A DNA stretch of 20,695 nt from Chloroflexota bacterium (GTDB taxonomy: Bacteria > Chloroflexota > Dehalococcoidia > SM23-28-2 > RBG-16-64-32), in NCBI GenBank assembly GCA_022561095.1, contig JADFRV010000022.1, positions 1-20,695 on the forward strand, in the 5' to 3' direction. The translations under genes and the position numbers were made by a program. Shown one piece after another: positions 1 through 5,427 of the stretch. The notes under the pieces are model-generated. The model ran no database searches, was not told the DNA's origin, and saw only the letters and a program-made list of their open reading frames with translations. The stretch's first letter is position 1. The number at the start of each line of letters is the position of its first letter.

Positions 1-1147
1 TGTCAGACTCATCTAGTAGGAGCGTGGGACACTCCTTATCTATCCTTCTATAGAGCGCCGCTGGGGTCACCCGCCCCGTAAACCAGGGACGCGCCACTAT
101 CAGTTGCAGCACTTCCAAGAGAAGCGTTTTGCCGCTCCGCTTCTCCGCCGATGTGATCGCCAAGTAAGGCGTGGATTCGGCGGCGTCTAAGGCGTGGGTA
201 TGGGCTACCCATAGAGTGATTGCGTCGGCCTGGGCGTCACTCAGCACGACGTATTGACGTATGTAGGCCAGCACGTCCCCCAGTAAAGGGGCTAGCGTGG
301 GGGTAGGTGCGCGAGGGGTCGGGGCCTCCGTCTTACCGGCGGGATAGCGGGCGACGCTGGCGGCGATAGCCTGTACCTCAGGGTCGGGTAGTGGGGGGTC
401 GCAGCGGTTGGCGTTGACTTCCAGCAGGGCAGCGGCTATTTCTGTCTCTCCTAACCCCCTGCGCCTAAGCGTCCCCGCGATACTGGCAAGGGTGCCGTTG
501 CGCTCCCCGTCAGGGATGATCTCGCCCACCTCAGGGGCGGGGGCGCGTTGCCCGTTCTGCATCAGGCTCTTGAACGCGTCAGGGAGGGGAGCGGCCCGCA
601 TATCGCCGGGGCCGTGGCCTATCTCCCATTCGTACTGTCGCCCTGAGACGTGCAAGGAAGGCGGCGCTACGATGTAGCCGCCCGCAGAGCGAACGTCTAT
701 ACCTGGACCAACGACGCCAGAGGTATTCTTGTAATCCTGGTCGGTGTGGTAGATGAAGTGACGCCCGCCGCCGCCGGTGAGCGAGGTCACGGTATCGGGT
801 AACTCTCCTAGGTTGGCTATTGAGTCGCTCCCGCCCTTGTCCGGGTCTATGTCAATAGCAATAAGGCCGTCGCCCATAAGGAGCCCGACGTTGGCCTGGG
901 GGTGTTCACCCCACCATCCCCTGATCTTCGTCGCGTCAAGCGTGGCATCCGTCAGGCCGTTATCCGTCTTCGGGTGCTTTGCGGGACTCCCGCAGTTAGA
1001 CCTTTTCTGGCAGGAACATTTGCCGTCAACGGCCCACTGTAACGGAAAGACACGCCGCCCCTGGGCTGCGTATTTCAGGGCGGCGTCCAGCATAGTGCTC
1101 ACGTCTGCCCCCATGAGGGCTCTAGCGGCGGTGCCTTCGCGAGCCAT
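1..1147 (-). CDS. Bifunctional primase-polymerase with DUF3631-type helicase domain (partial at the left edge)
   Basis: Reading leftward, the frame is open for 382 codons and runs off the window. The N-terminal prim-pol (AEP primase) domain, about residues 19-190, starts with MLDAALKYAAQGRRVFPL. It has the metal-binding IAIDIDPDKGG segment (residues 96-106) and the nucleotide-site GGGGRH (125-130). A PriCT-like segment follows (GERNGTLASIAGTLRRRG, 214-231). A P-loop, SAEKRSGKT (333-341), and an acidic Walker B, PTLLLDESD (374-382), match the DUF3631 ATPases fused to phage and plasmid prim-pols. It probably primes and unwinds DNA for replication of the element. The start is uncertain: ATG at 1147 overlaps the upstream gene by 49 nt, while GTG at 1102 makes a GTGA overlap with that gene's stop and has a G-rich stretch upstream. 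Family assignment is strong; the C-terminal half is not in view. Confidence 0.9.
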   Translation of the reverse strand, partial: MAREGTAARALMGADVSTMLDAALKYAAQGRRVFPLQWAVDGKCSCQKRSNCGSPAKHPKTDNGLTDATLDATKIRGWWGEHPQANVGLLMGDGLIAIDIDPDKGGSDSIANLGELPDTVTSLTGGGGRHFIYHTDQDYKNTSGVVGPGIDVRSAGGYIVAPPSLHVSGRQYEWEIGHGPGDMRAAPLPDAFKSLMQNGQRAPAPEVGEIIPDGERNGTLASIAGTLRRRGLGETEIAAALLEVNANRCDPPLPDPEVQAIAASVARYPAGKTEAPTPRAPTPTLAPLLGDVLAYIRQYVVLSDAQADAITLWVAHTHALDAAESTPYLAITSAEKRSGKTLLLEVLQLIVARPWFTGRVTPAALYRRIDKECPTLLLDESD

Positions 1148-1323
1148 TCGTCCGTCTGCGACACCCATTTAAGCCAGCGGCCACAGGAAGGCTTCGGACA
1201 ATACGCGCCCAAGTGCAGGCGACCCCCGGTCATATAGCTCCACTCAAGGGAGGGCTGGGCCGCGACCCTTGCACGGCGACGCCAGCTTTTAGGGGTGCAT
1301 CGCGGGCAGGCTAGGGTGCTCAT
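1099..1323 (-). CDS. Small zinc-ribbon protein upstream of the primase
   Basis: A 74-residue protein starting MSTLACPRCTP. It has a CPRC knuckle near the N-terminus and a second pair, CPKPSC, about 35 residues on, so a single zinc ribbon is likely. The ATG at 1323 overlaps the stop of the preceding gene as ATGA, with GGTGGG just upstream. That favours this start over one three codons earlier. Its 3' end overlaps or abuts the primase gene. The adjacency suggests a replication-associated DNA- or RNA-binding role, but no specific family was recognised. Its existence is fairly sure; its function is inferred only from the zinc motif and context. Confidence 0.65.
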   Translation of the reverse strand: MSTLACPRCTPKSWRRRARVAAQPSLEWSYMTGGRLHLGAYCPKPSCGRWLKWVSQTDEWLAKAPPLEPSWGQT

Positions 1324-1526
1324 CGCGCCCACCAGGGGCCAACGGCGGGCTTGTCCGTCCGCCCCGCCATGAGAATACGGGCACGGGGGAGAAGGGCGAG
1401 AATGTCGGGGTCGGTGCTGGCGTACTCCACCTCAGCCAGCAGCGCCCGATGGTCAGCGAACGGGCAGCAGCGGAGGAAAGGCCAAGTTCGGGTGCGGGAT
1501 TCGCCTTGATGTTGTAAGATGGTCAT
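1320..1526 (-). CDS. Hypothetical 68-aa protein of the replication operon
   Basis: Starts MTILQHQGESRTRTWPFL and ends GPWWAR. The ATG at 1526 is preceded by AGGAG (1534-1538 on the reverse strand) at a normal spacing of about 8 nt, which supports both the gene and its start. Its stop overlaps the next gene's start by 4 nt (ATGA), so the two are probably translationally coupled. It has two cysteines in a row (RCCPF) but no complete metal site, and no membrane segment. I do not recognise a family. Confidence 0.6.
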   Translation of the reverse strand: MTILQHQGESRTRTWPFLRCCPFADHRALLAEVEYASTDPDILALLPRARILMAGRTDKPAVGPWWAR

Positions 1527-1578
1527 TGAACGTTGCTCCTAGTTGTCGCGCCCAGCGCGGCGGCTGGGGGCTTCCTTT

Positions 1579-1770
1579 TTATACCGTAACGGGCTGCTTC
1601 TCTTCTCCTGCAAGGATGCGCCGGATGGTCTCTACGTCTTCCTCGGAGTAGGTTCGCCATCCGGAGGGGTCGCGCCTTGCCCTGGGGATGACGCCCAGCC
1701 GCTCATAAATCCGCAACGTGGCGGGATGACGGGAAACCAACTTGGCTACCTCTCCCGTTCGCATTTCCAT
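1579..1770 (-). CDS. MerR-like winged-helix DNA-binding protein
   Basis: A 63-residue protein, essentially only the MerR DNA-binding domain: MRTGEVAKLVSRHPATLRIY is the helix-turn-helix, followed by the wing ERLGVIPRARR...GWRTYSEEDVETIRRI. There is no effector or metal-binding tail, as in short phage regulators and excisionase-like proteins. An upstream TTG at 1797 is possible, but the ATG at 1770 has a very good ribosome site (AAGGAGAT, spacer of about 8), so I chose it. It lies just upstream of the replication genes and downstream of a terminator. A local regulator or excisionase is therefore plausible; the target is unknown. Confidence 0.8.
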   Translation of the reverse strand: MEMRTGEVAKLVSRHPATLRIYERLGVIPRARRDPSGWRTYSEEDVETIRRILAGEEKQPVTV

Positions 1771-1795
1771 TCGCCCTATCTCCTTCCGGCTAGAC

Positions 1796-1839
1796 AAAAA
1801 AGAGGACGGCGATCATGGCTTTCACCACTTTCGCCGTCC
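1796..1839 (-). terminator. Rho-independent terminator (leftward)
   Basis: On the reverse strand GGACGGCGA (1839-1831) pairs perfectly with TCGCCGTCC (1812-1804) across an 18-nt loop and is followed by TCTTTTTTG. It would end transcription of the 1903-2226 gene. The MerR-like gene begins just beyond, so partial read-through is possible. Confidence 0.8.
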
Positions 1840-1902
1840 CCGCAGCTTTACCCTTACGGGCTGCCCTATTGGGTGCCCCCCTATGGGGCTAACAGCTGAT
1901 TA

Positions 1903-2226
1903 TTAGTCGGTGCCTGTTTCTCCCTCTCCGATATAATCCGTGACTAGATGTACGGTACTCTCTACCGTGTCGGCGCTGTTGTAGGTGTCCTGTGAAATCT
2001 GTTCGCACGACTCGCCCCCCAAATGTCGGGCGTACCAACGGAGGGATTTGTTTTCGCCCACCCCCGTAAAGAGGTGGCCGCGAAGGTCGTTAAGGTCGTT
2101 ATCGTCACCATCTCTGTCATAACGAATAAGGATTCTCCAAATAAGATCGCGCCCGTAGGTGTTGTCGGTAGCGCCGCATTTCACCAGTTGGCCTACGAGG
2201 TATCGAAGGTTGTCTTCTTTGTTCAT
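1903..2226 (-). CDS. Hypothetical 107-aa acidic protein, possible helix-turn-helix
   Basis: The frame extends upstream to 2283, but the ATG at 2226 (MNKEDNLRYLVGQLVKCG) fits better: upstream codons read as a hydrophobic run with no ribosome site. The protein is acidic with a Asp-rich centre (RYDRDGDDNDLNDLRGH). Toward the C-terminus is RHLGGESCEQISQDTYNSAD, followed by TVESTVHLV, which resembles a helix-turn-helix that selects promoters or sites. That is only a pattern impression. It is followed by a good terminator, so it may form its own transcription unit. No family recognised. Confidence 0.5.
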   Translation of the reverse strand: MNKEDNLRYLVGQLVKCGATDNTYGRDLIWRILIRYDRDGDDNDLNDLRGHLFTGVGENKSLRWYARHLGGESCEQISQDTYNSADTVESTVHLVTDYIGEGETGTD

Positions 2227-2365
2227 ATTTATGATTCCACTAGTTCGCACTATCAAGAATAGCACGCCCAGAGGAATTGTCAAGCCACCTACTCTGACGG
2301 ATACAACAACGCGCTAGCCCAGGTTAGCCTCTAACCCTGCTTAGGAGCCTATCAGGAGCCGTCAG

Positions 2366-2395
2366 ATGGACGTGAGCAGCGGCGGTGTAAGCTAA
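2366..2395 (+). CDS. Nine-codon leader peptide MDVSSGGVS
   Basis: ATG at 2366 is preceded by AGGAG (2354-2358) with a 7-nt spacer, a much better ribosome site than that of the following gene. The peptide ends at TAA (2393-2395), 5 nt before the ATG at 2401. It may load ribosomes that reinitiate on the downstream gene. A small perfect hairpin, GGTTAG-cct-CTAACC (2322-2336), lies upstream. Confidence 0.35.
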   Translation: MDVSSGGVS

Positions 2396-2400
2396 GGGGT

Positions 2401-2625
2401 ATGGACAGCAACTCCGTCGAACGCATAGCCACAGGGAAGCCCCAGGTCGCCCTAGAGCCCTGCCCCACTGATGGCTCCTGCCTCCACAACTGCTCCGACC
2501 CGCTGGCAACCCATCTAGTAGTCGGCGTGGGAGAATACGCCGTCGTGGTAACGCTGGCCCCCGCAGCCCTCGTCAGCTTGCAAGAGGTGGTAGAGAAGAT
2601 GTTGGACAGGTTCGTCAAACTCTAG
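2401..2625 (+). CDS. Hypothetical 74-aa protein, rightward unit
   Basis: Starts MDSNSVERIATGKPQVALEP; the C-terminal half (HLVVGVGEYAVVVTLAPAAL, then SLQEVVEKMLDRF) reads like a beta-rich core followed by an amphipathic helix. Three cysteines lie in a short stretch (CPTDGSCLHNC), a possible metal or disulfide site. It has only a GGGGT directly before the start but sits 5 nt after a leader peptide with a strong ribosome site. A terminator at 2701-2727 closes the unit. An overlapping reverse frame looks like a shadow. No family recognised. Confidence 0.45.
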   Translation: MDSNSVERIATGKPQVALEPCPTDGSCLHNCSDPLATHLVVGVGEYAVVVTLAPAALVSLQEVVEKMLDRFVKL

Positions 2626-2639
2626 CCCTGGGGTACAAT

Positions 2640-2905
2640 GCCCATGACGCCACCGTTTTTGCAGTAGTCACGGCGGCGTTGTTGCTGGATAAGCCAGGAC
2701 AGGCCCCTCAGGGCGGGGGCCTTTTCTGTTCCCCTCAGAGCCTTTTTTAGAGACGGGGCCGCACTTGAGAGCGCCTAGTATACTGGGAGAGGTGGACGGG
2801 GCCGCTGTCGAAACGGTCTCACCTTTGCAGTAGCCCCAGGTTTGGGGTAGGGGACCGTCCGCCCGCAGAGGCCAAGAGCTGACTGCGGCGGCGGTTCTCT
2901 TTTTG
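2640..2905. other. Structured non-coding stretch with a repeated loop motif
   Basis: No convincing gene lies between 2626 and 2951. A 10-bp stem (2647-2656 with 2670-2679, one mismatch) displays TTTGCAGTAG in its loop. The same ten bases recur at 2824-2833, next to the hairpin CCCCA/TGGGG (2834-2847), inside an outer pairing of ACGGTC with GACCGT. GGACGG near 2793 can pair with CCGTCC near 2857. GACGGGGCCGC is also repeated near 2754 and 2795. This could be a structured RNA or a replication/packaging site; strand and role are unknown. Confidence 0.3.
2701..2727 (+). terminator. Rho-independent terminator (rightward)
   Basis: AGGCCCC (2701-2707) pairs with GGGGCCT across a short loop and is followed directly by TTTCTGTT. 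It lies about 75 nt after the 2401-2625 gene. Confidence 0.65.
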
Positions 2906-2951
2906 CGGGAGAGGCCAGGGAGGGCTAGGGCGGCTTGAATGGTGGTGAAGG

Positions 2952-3242
2952 CTACCAGTCGGGATGGCTGCCTATCATATCAATGTAGACCGTTTTCTCG
3001 TCCTTATTGACCGAGTAAATGATCCGATTGGACTTGTCTACATCGTACTGATAAAACCCCTTGTACAAGCCGTGGAGCCCTTTGGTGATGCCGGGGATTC
3101 GCTCAAGCGGCTTAACGGCAAGATATTCACTAGTGATTCGGTTGACCTCTTCGCGCTTTGCAGGTGGAAGCTTTTTCAACCCCGTGCGGGCTCTACGCGA
3201 ACGCTTAATCGTGTAGCTGGGGCTGAGTGGAGTTTTTGCCAA
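2952..3242 (-). CDS. RelE/ParE-like toxin
   Basis: A 96-residue basic protein of typical RelE/ParE size. The N-terminal half is two Lys/Arg-rich helices (TIKRSRRARTGLKKLPPAKR, then EEVNRITSEY). The C-terminal sheet, LYKGFYQYDVDKSNRIIYSV followed by KTVYIDMIGSHPDW, matches the family pattern in which a basic/aromatic strand is followed by RIIY and a final hydrophobic strand. RelE members cleave ribosome-bound mRNA and ParE members poison gyrase; the sequence does not decide which. The start is TTG at 3242, with AGGAG about 9 nt upstream. That ribosome site lies inside a perfect hairpin (3248-3274), so translation may be restrained. The partner gene lies 57 nt upstream in the same direction. 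Confidence 0.8.
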   Translation of the reverse strand: MAKTPLSPSYTIKRSRRARTGLKKLPPAKREEVNRITSEYLAVKPLERIPGITKGLHGLYKGFYQYDVDKSNRIIYSVNKDEKTVYIDMIGSHPDW

Positions 3243-3247
3243 ATCGC

Positions 3248-3274
3248 GATGCTCCTGTAGTTCACGGGAGCATC
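3248..3274 (-). promoter_or_regulatory. Hairpin sequestering the toxin ribosome site
   Basis: On the reverse strand GATGCTCC (3274-3267) and GGAGCATC (3255-3248) form a perfect 8-bp stem with an 11-nt loop. The downstream arm contains the AGGAG used by the toxin TTG start. No T-run follows, so translational control fits better than termination. Confidence 0.6.
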
Positions 3275-3299
3275 AGTCTAATTCTCTTAAGCGGGCCGG

Positions 3300-3635
3300 T
3301 CAACTTTCCTGGTAGTCTTTTTCTTCGGGCTTCGACAGCAGGTACTTGCTCAACCTCTCATTTGCGTCAACTTCTGCGGTGGCTTCCCAATCCTCCAAAA
3401 GCTCCGCTACTCCAACCCAATCGTCATGAATACAAGCAGCACCGATTGCTTCATACAGCTCGACAAGAAACACCCGGTAGTGTAGCTGAGAGAGTTGCTC
3501 TGCCCACGCAAGCTCAGGGGGGAGAGGCCCATCCCTCCAAAGGCCCGTAGTCTTGTCCTTAAGAGCCGGCGGGTCAGCAATCATGGTCACCATGATATCG
3601 TCCTCGCTTTGATAGATGACCTTGTCCATGCTCAT
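3300..3635 (-). CDS. Probable antitoxin partner of the RelE-like toxin
   Basis: An acidic 111-residue protein, first in a two-gene unit with the toxin. It starts MSMDKVIYQSEDDIMVTMIA (a second ATG is at 3629). The middle is helical (AWAEQLSQLHYRVFLVELYE), and the acidic C-terminal part is AELLEDWEATAEVDANERL. It has no obvious ribbon-helix-helix, Phd/YefM or HTH domain, so calling it an antitoxin rests on gene order, charge and spacing. A TATAAT at 3641-3646 ends only 5 nt before the ATG, which suggests a leaderless message. An alternative is a phage protein of other function next to a RelE-like gene whose antitoxin is elsewhere. Confidence 0.6.
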   Translation of the reverse strand: MSMDKVIYQSEDDIMVTMIADPPALKDKTTGLWRDGPLPPELAWAEQLSQLHYRVFLVELYEAIGAACIHDDWVGVAELLEDWEATAEVDANERLSKYLLSKPEEKDYQES

Positions 3636-3640
3636 GCTAC

Positions 3641-3646
3641 ATTATA
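3641..3646 (-). promoter_or_regulatory. -10 box just before the antitoxin-like gene
   Basis: A perfect TATAAT on the reverse strand, five bases before the ATG at 3635. Transcription from it would begin at or near the start codon. No good -35 is visible at 16-18 bp. Confidence 0.45.
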
Positions 3647-3751
3647 AGACGTGGAGATCCCGCTGAACGGTCTCCCGGCTTCATATTTCTATCTACTTTC
3701 AACCGCTCGCCTGAGAGTTTGTTACAAGTTCCCTCCTGAAGAGCACAACCA

Positions 3752-3779
3752 ATCATACTCGCCGTGGTTGTGTCGTCAA
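3752..3779 (-). promoter_or_regulatory. Candidate promoter upstream of the toxin-antitoxin unit
   Basis: On the reverse strand TTGACG (3779-3774), a 16-bp spacer and TATGAT (3757-3752). It would give a leader of about 110 nt before the gene starting at 3635. Confidence 0.4.
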
Positions 3780-3832
3780 GCCTCCCACCCCATAGGTCAT
3801 TTGCAGAACCGCGCCCTATTCTGGAAGGGCCT

Positions 3833-3922
3833 TTACGTCACCTGCCCCAGCACCATCCCCACCTCCAACGCCACCAGGACGTACGCGGCCACCAGGCACA
3901 GCCGGATCAGGACGGAACGCAT
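3833..3922 (-). CDS. 29-residue hydrophobic peptide
   Basis: The ORF reads MRSVLIRLCLVAAYVLVALE followed by VGMVLGQVT, a single membrane-spanning helix with two arginines at the start. There is no clear ribosome site. It lies directly downstream of two tandem hairpin units on the same strand (3945-4140). That resembles the layout of small membrane toxins with RNA partners, or a phage membrane peptide. Composition and position are the only support. Confidence 0.35.
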   Translation of the reverse strand: MRSVLIRLCLVAAYVLVALEVGMVLGQVT

Positions 3923-3944
3923 AGCAGCGTCAGCCTACGGCCAT

Positions 3945-4033
3945 AAGAACGGGCGCAGCGGAGGTCAAGCATTGAAGGAGTGCGATACACCGCTACGCCC
4001 TTAGCTACCTCGCAGCCCCGAAGGGCTGAGAGG
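3945..4033 (-). ncRNA. Candidate small RNA, copy 1
   Basis: Predicted from TGGTATAAT on the reverse strand (4047-4039). The RNA would start near 4033 with the hairpin CCTC.CAGCCC/GGGCTG.GAGG (4008-4033, tetraloop CGAA). It would end with GGGCGTAGCG pairing to CGCTGCGCCC (4000-3991 with 3960-3951), followed by GTTCTT. There is no coding potential. It is a proposed transcript, not an identified family. Confidence 0.35.
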
Positions 4034-4059
4034 CCATGATTATACCACCACACGGCCAT

Positions 4060-4140
4060 AAGAAGAGGCGCAGCGAGAGACCAACGTTGAATCATCGCTG
4101 CGCCCTTAACAATTCCCTCAGCCCACGGTCGGGCCGAGGG
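4060..4140 (-). ncRNA. Candidate small RNA, copy 2
   Basis: Same layout as copy 1. TGGTATAAT lies at 4154-4146 on the reverse strand. A stem of CCCTC.GCCC with GGGC.GAGGG (4115-4140) follows. Then comes a perfect 10-bp stem, GGCGCAGCGA with TCGCTGCGCC (4067-4076 and 4095-4104), and the tail TCTTCTT. Differences from copy 1 inside the stems are mostly on both arms, which argues that the structures matter. Confidence 0.35.
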
Positions 4141-4280
4141 ACATGATTATACCACTCGGAGCCTTTTTGGAGGGGGACAAGCGTTTTGGGAGGGCCTTGG
4201 GAGGGATTCAGGACTAACCACTTTGGGAACGGGCCCCGTCTCGGAGTAGATACCTAAGACTATATCAAGGAGAGCCCGTC

Positions 4281-4406
4281 GTGGAACACGTCGTCAGGTG
4301 GCCCCCTGAGCCCTATCGTCCCCTGCCCGCCAGATGCCCCCAGGCTCCCATGCAGTTTGGTAGCCACGCGCAGCAAGGAGAGACAGACGCCTCAGTCGTG
4401 GGGTAG
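4281..4406 (+). CDS. Small ORF with a strong ribosome site
   Basis: GTG at 4281 follows AAGGAG (4267-4272) at an ideal spacing of 8 nt. The 41-residue product (MEHVVRWPPEPYRPLPARCP at its start) is Pro- and Arg-rich. It ends at TAG inside the G-rich repeat. Beyond that TAG the frame stays free of TAA and TGA up to 4620, with two further TAG codons. Only the ribosome site argues for it. Confidence 0.35.
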   Translation: MEHVVRWPPEPYRPLPARCPQAPMQFGSHAQQGETDASVVG

Positions 4407-4445
4407 GGGGTAGACAGATACCCTAGTCGTGGGGTAGGGGGGGGG
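4394..4445 (+). repeat. 31-bp-spaced G-run direct repeat (G-quadruplex candidate)
   Basis: AGTCGTGGGGTAGGGGG occurs at 4394-4410 and 4425-4441. The second copy extends to nine Gs. Four or more G-runs on one strand, with TA loops, could fold as a quadruplex. Confidence 0.5.
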
Positions 4446-4579
4446 TAGAGATCACGACGGGGGCAGCCGGTCACGTCCGCAGGCACCCGAATAGAATTGG
4501 TAGTTCCGTTGTCGGCAGCCCTGCTTCTACCCTTAACTAGATACGAAGCCCACCACTAGCGAGAGCCCCTGCCCTGCCT

Positions 4580-4603
4580 TGACAGCCCTAGTGACAGCCA
4601 CGC
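4580..4603 (+). repeat. Two 12-bp iteron-like units
   Basis: TGACAGCCCTAG followed by TGACAGCCACGC. The same arrangement with the same 12-bp period occurs at 9549-9584, matching at 21 of 24 positions in the first two units. The stretch 4407-4826 otherwise holds only weak frames. One of them (4622-4852, starting MTATMVAWRP) begins at a TAATG but has no ribosome site and is not called as a gene. Confidence 0.5.
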
Positions 4604-4826
4604 GGCGGCTGGGCCTATCTAATGACGGCGACGATGGTCGCCTGGCGACCAAGGTCAGAGGGGAGCACGGGATACAGGTTCTCGCCCCTACCGGCGAACG
4701 GTAGAGTGTGGCGACGATGTAGAGGTTATCGGGGCTGCTACTGCCATGCTGTCCACGTCTCCGATGACTCACAGGCTGACGGTAAGGAGCTACCAGCCGC
4801 GCCCGTAACGGAGTTAGGCGGCTCAG

Positions 4827-5037
4827 ATGACGGGCTGTTCGCCAGCCACTAAAGAGGGTATCAGCCTAGACCGGACGCCTAACGCGCCCGACGCTAACGG
4901 CTTCTACCGCCCCGATATGGATTAAGCCCGAAGCGTCCCCGCGCATGGCGACGAAGACTCTAGCCCACGAGCTAGGGCACCACTTCGCCGGGGAGCGTGA
5001 GTCACTTATTGCTTTCCGTATACTAAAGATGATGGGC
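4827..5037 (+). pseudogene. Frameshifted HELGH metallopeptidase remnant (ArdC-like)
   Basis: The first frame, from ATG 4827 (GGCGG upstream), gives GISLDRTPNAPDANGFYRPD before a TAA at 4923. The +1 frame continues IWIKPEASPRMATKTLAHEL and then GHHFAGERES. HELGH (4966-4980) is the zinc-binding HExxH. A segment ending in GFY, a strand with IKPE, then KTLAHELGHH is the pattern of the zincin domain in ArdC/COG4227-type antirestriction and ImmA/IrrE-type proteins. One AT pair lost from an ATAT run at about 4915-4918 explains the break. The usual third ligand region is missing, and the frame runs into the lipoprotein gene without a stop. It is either a decayed gene or a short peptidase with a sequencing error. 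Confidence 0.55.
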
Positions 5038-5427
5038 ATGAAAAGCGCTATTGTATTGTTTGCCGTCCTGCTACTGGCTTGCTCTCAGGAGCCAAAGGTT
5101 AAGGTTGAGACCGAGATCATTCGTGTGCCTGTTGAGGTAGTGCGGGAGGTTGAAGTGGTGCGGGAGGTTGAAGTCATTAAAGAGGTTATCAAAGAGGTGG
5201 AAGTGATAAGGGAAGTGGTCGTCACCCCGCCGTGCCCCGCCCAACACGGCGACACCCTTGCTTGGTTAGAAGAGGCACGGTTTAGCCATGTTGCGTGGGC
5301 CGACTATCTTGATACCCATGACGTGCAAGACCCCTTGGCGGCTGGGGCCGTTAGTACGGCAGACTTCCAGCGCATGTGGGTTGCCCGCTACACAACGATG
5401 ATCGGGGTAGTCACGACTATCTGCTAG
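5038..5427 (+). CDS. Small lipoprotein with Val/Glu repeat linker
   Basis: A 129-residue protein from ATG 5038: MKSAIVLFAVLLLAC is a lipoprotein signal with the lipobox LLAC. It is followed by a repeat of about 40 residues built of VEV(V/I)(R/K)E units. That repeat is typical of the linker after the lipidated cysteine in Chloroflexota surface lipoproteins. The C-terminal 65 residues (starting CPAQHGDTLAWLEEARFSHV) match no family I know. ATGs at 5029 and 5032 are alternatives, and none has a good ribosome site. It could alter the host surface (for example superinfection exclusion), but this is speculation. It ends with TAG and overlaps the broken reverse-strand gene by 11 nt. Confidence 0.7.
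   Translation: MKSAIVLFAVLLLACSQEPKVKVETEIIRVPVEVVREVEVVREVEVIKEVIKEVEVIREVVVTPPCPAQHGDTLAWLEEARFSHVAWADYLDTHDVQDPLAAGAVSTADFQRMWVARYTTMIGVVTTIC

Larger units (their letters stand above)
3937..4158 (-). repeat. Two tandem ~110-bp units, each with two hairpins and an extended -10
   Basis: Unit 1 is 3937-4051 and unit 2 is 4052-4158. Both begin ACGGCCATAAGAA and end CATGATTATACCAC. Between these lie two hairpins whose stems are kept while loop bases differ. Read on the reverse strand, each unit is GTGGTATAATCATG (extended -10), hairpin, then a second GC-rich hairpin followed by a T-rich tail. Confidence 0.7.

Noticed and set aside
1543..1579. Forward-strand terminator from the CCCAGC/GCTGGG stem and following T-run
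   Set aside because: No forward gene precedes it; on the reverse strand the T-run is on the wrong side. It could be part of the leader of the 1320-1526 gene, but I see no clear role.
1543..1899. 118-residue forward frame over the MerR-like gene
   Set aside because: It is the antisense shadow of the MerR domain and the terminator and has no ribosome site.
3651..4004. 117-residue forward frame opposite the membrane peptide and twin units
   Set aside because: GTG start without a ribosome site, and its composition shows no folded-domain pattern; it crosses the promoter and hairpin structures of the other strand.
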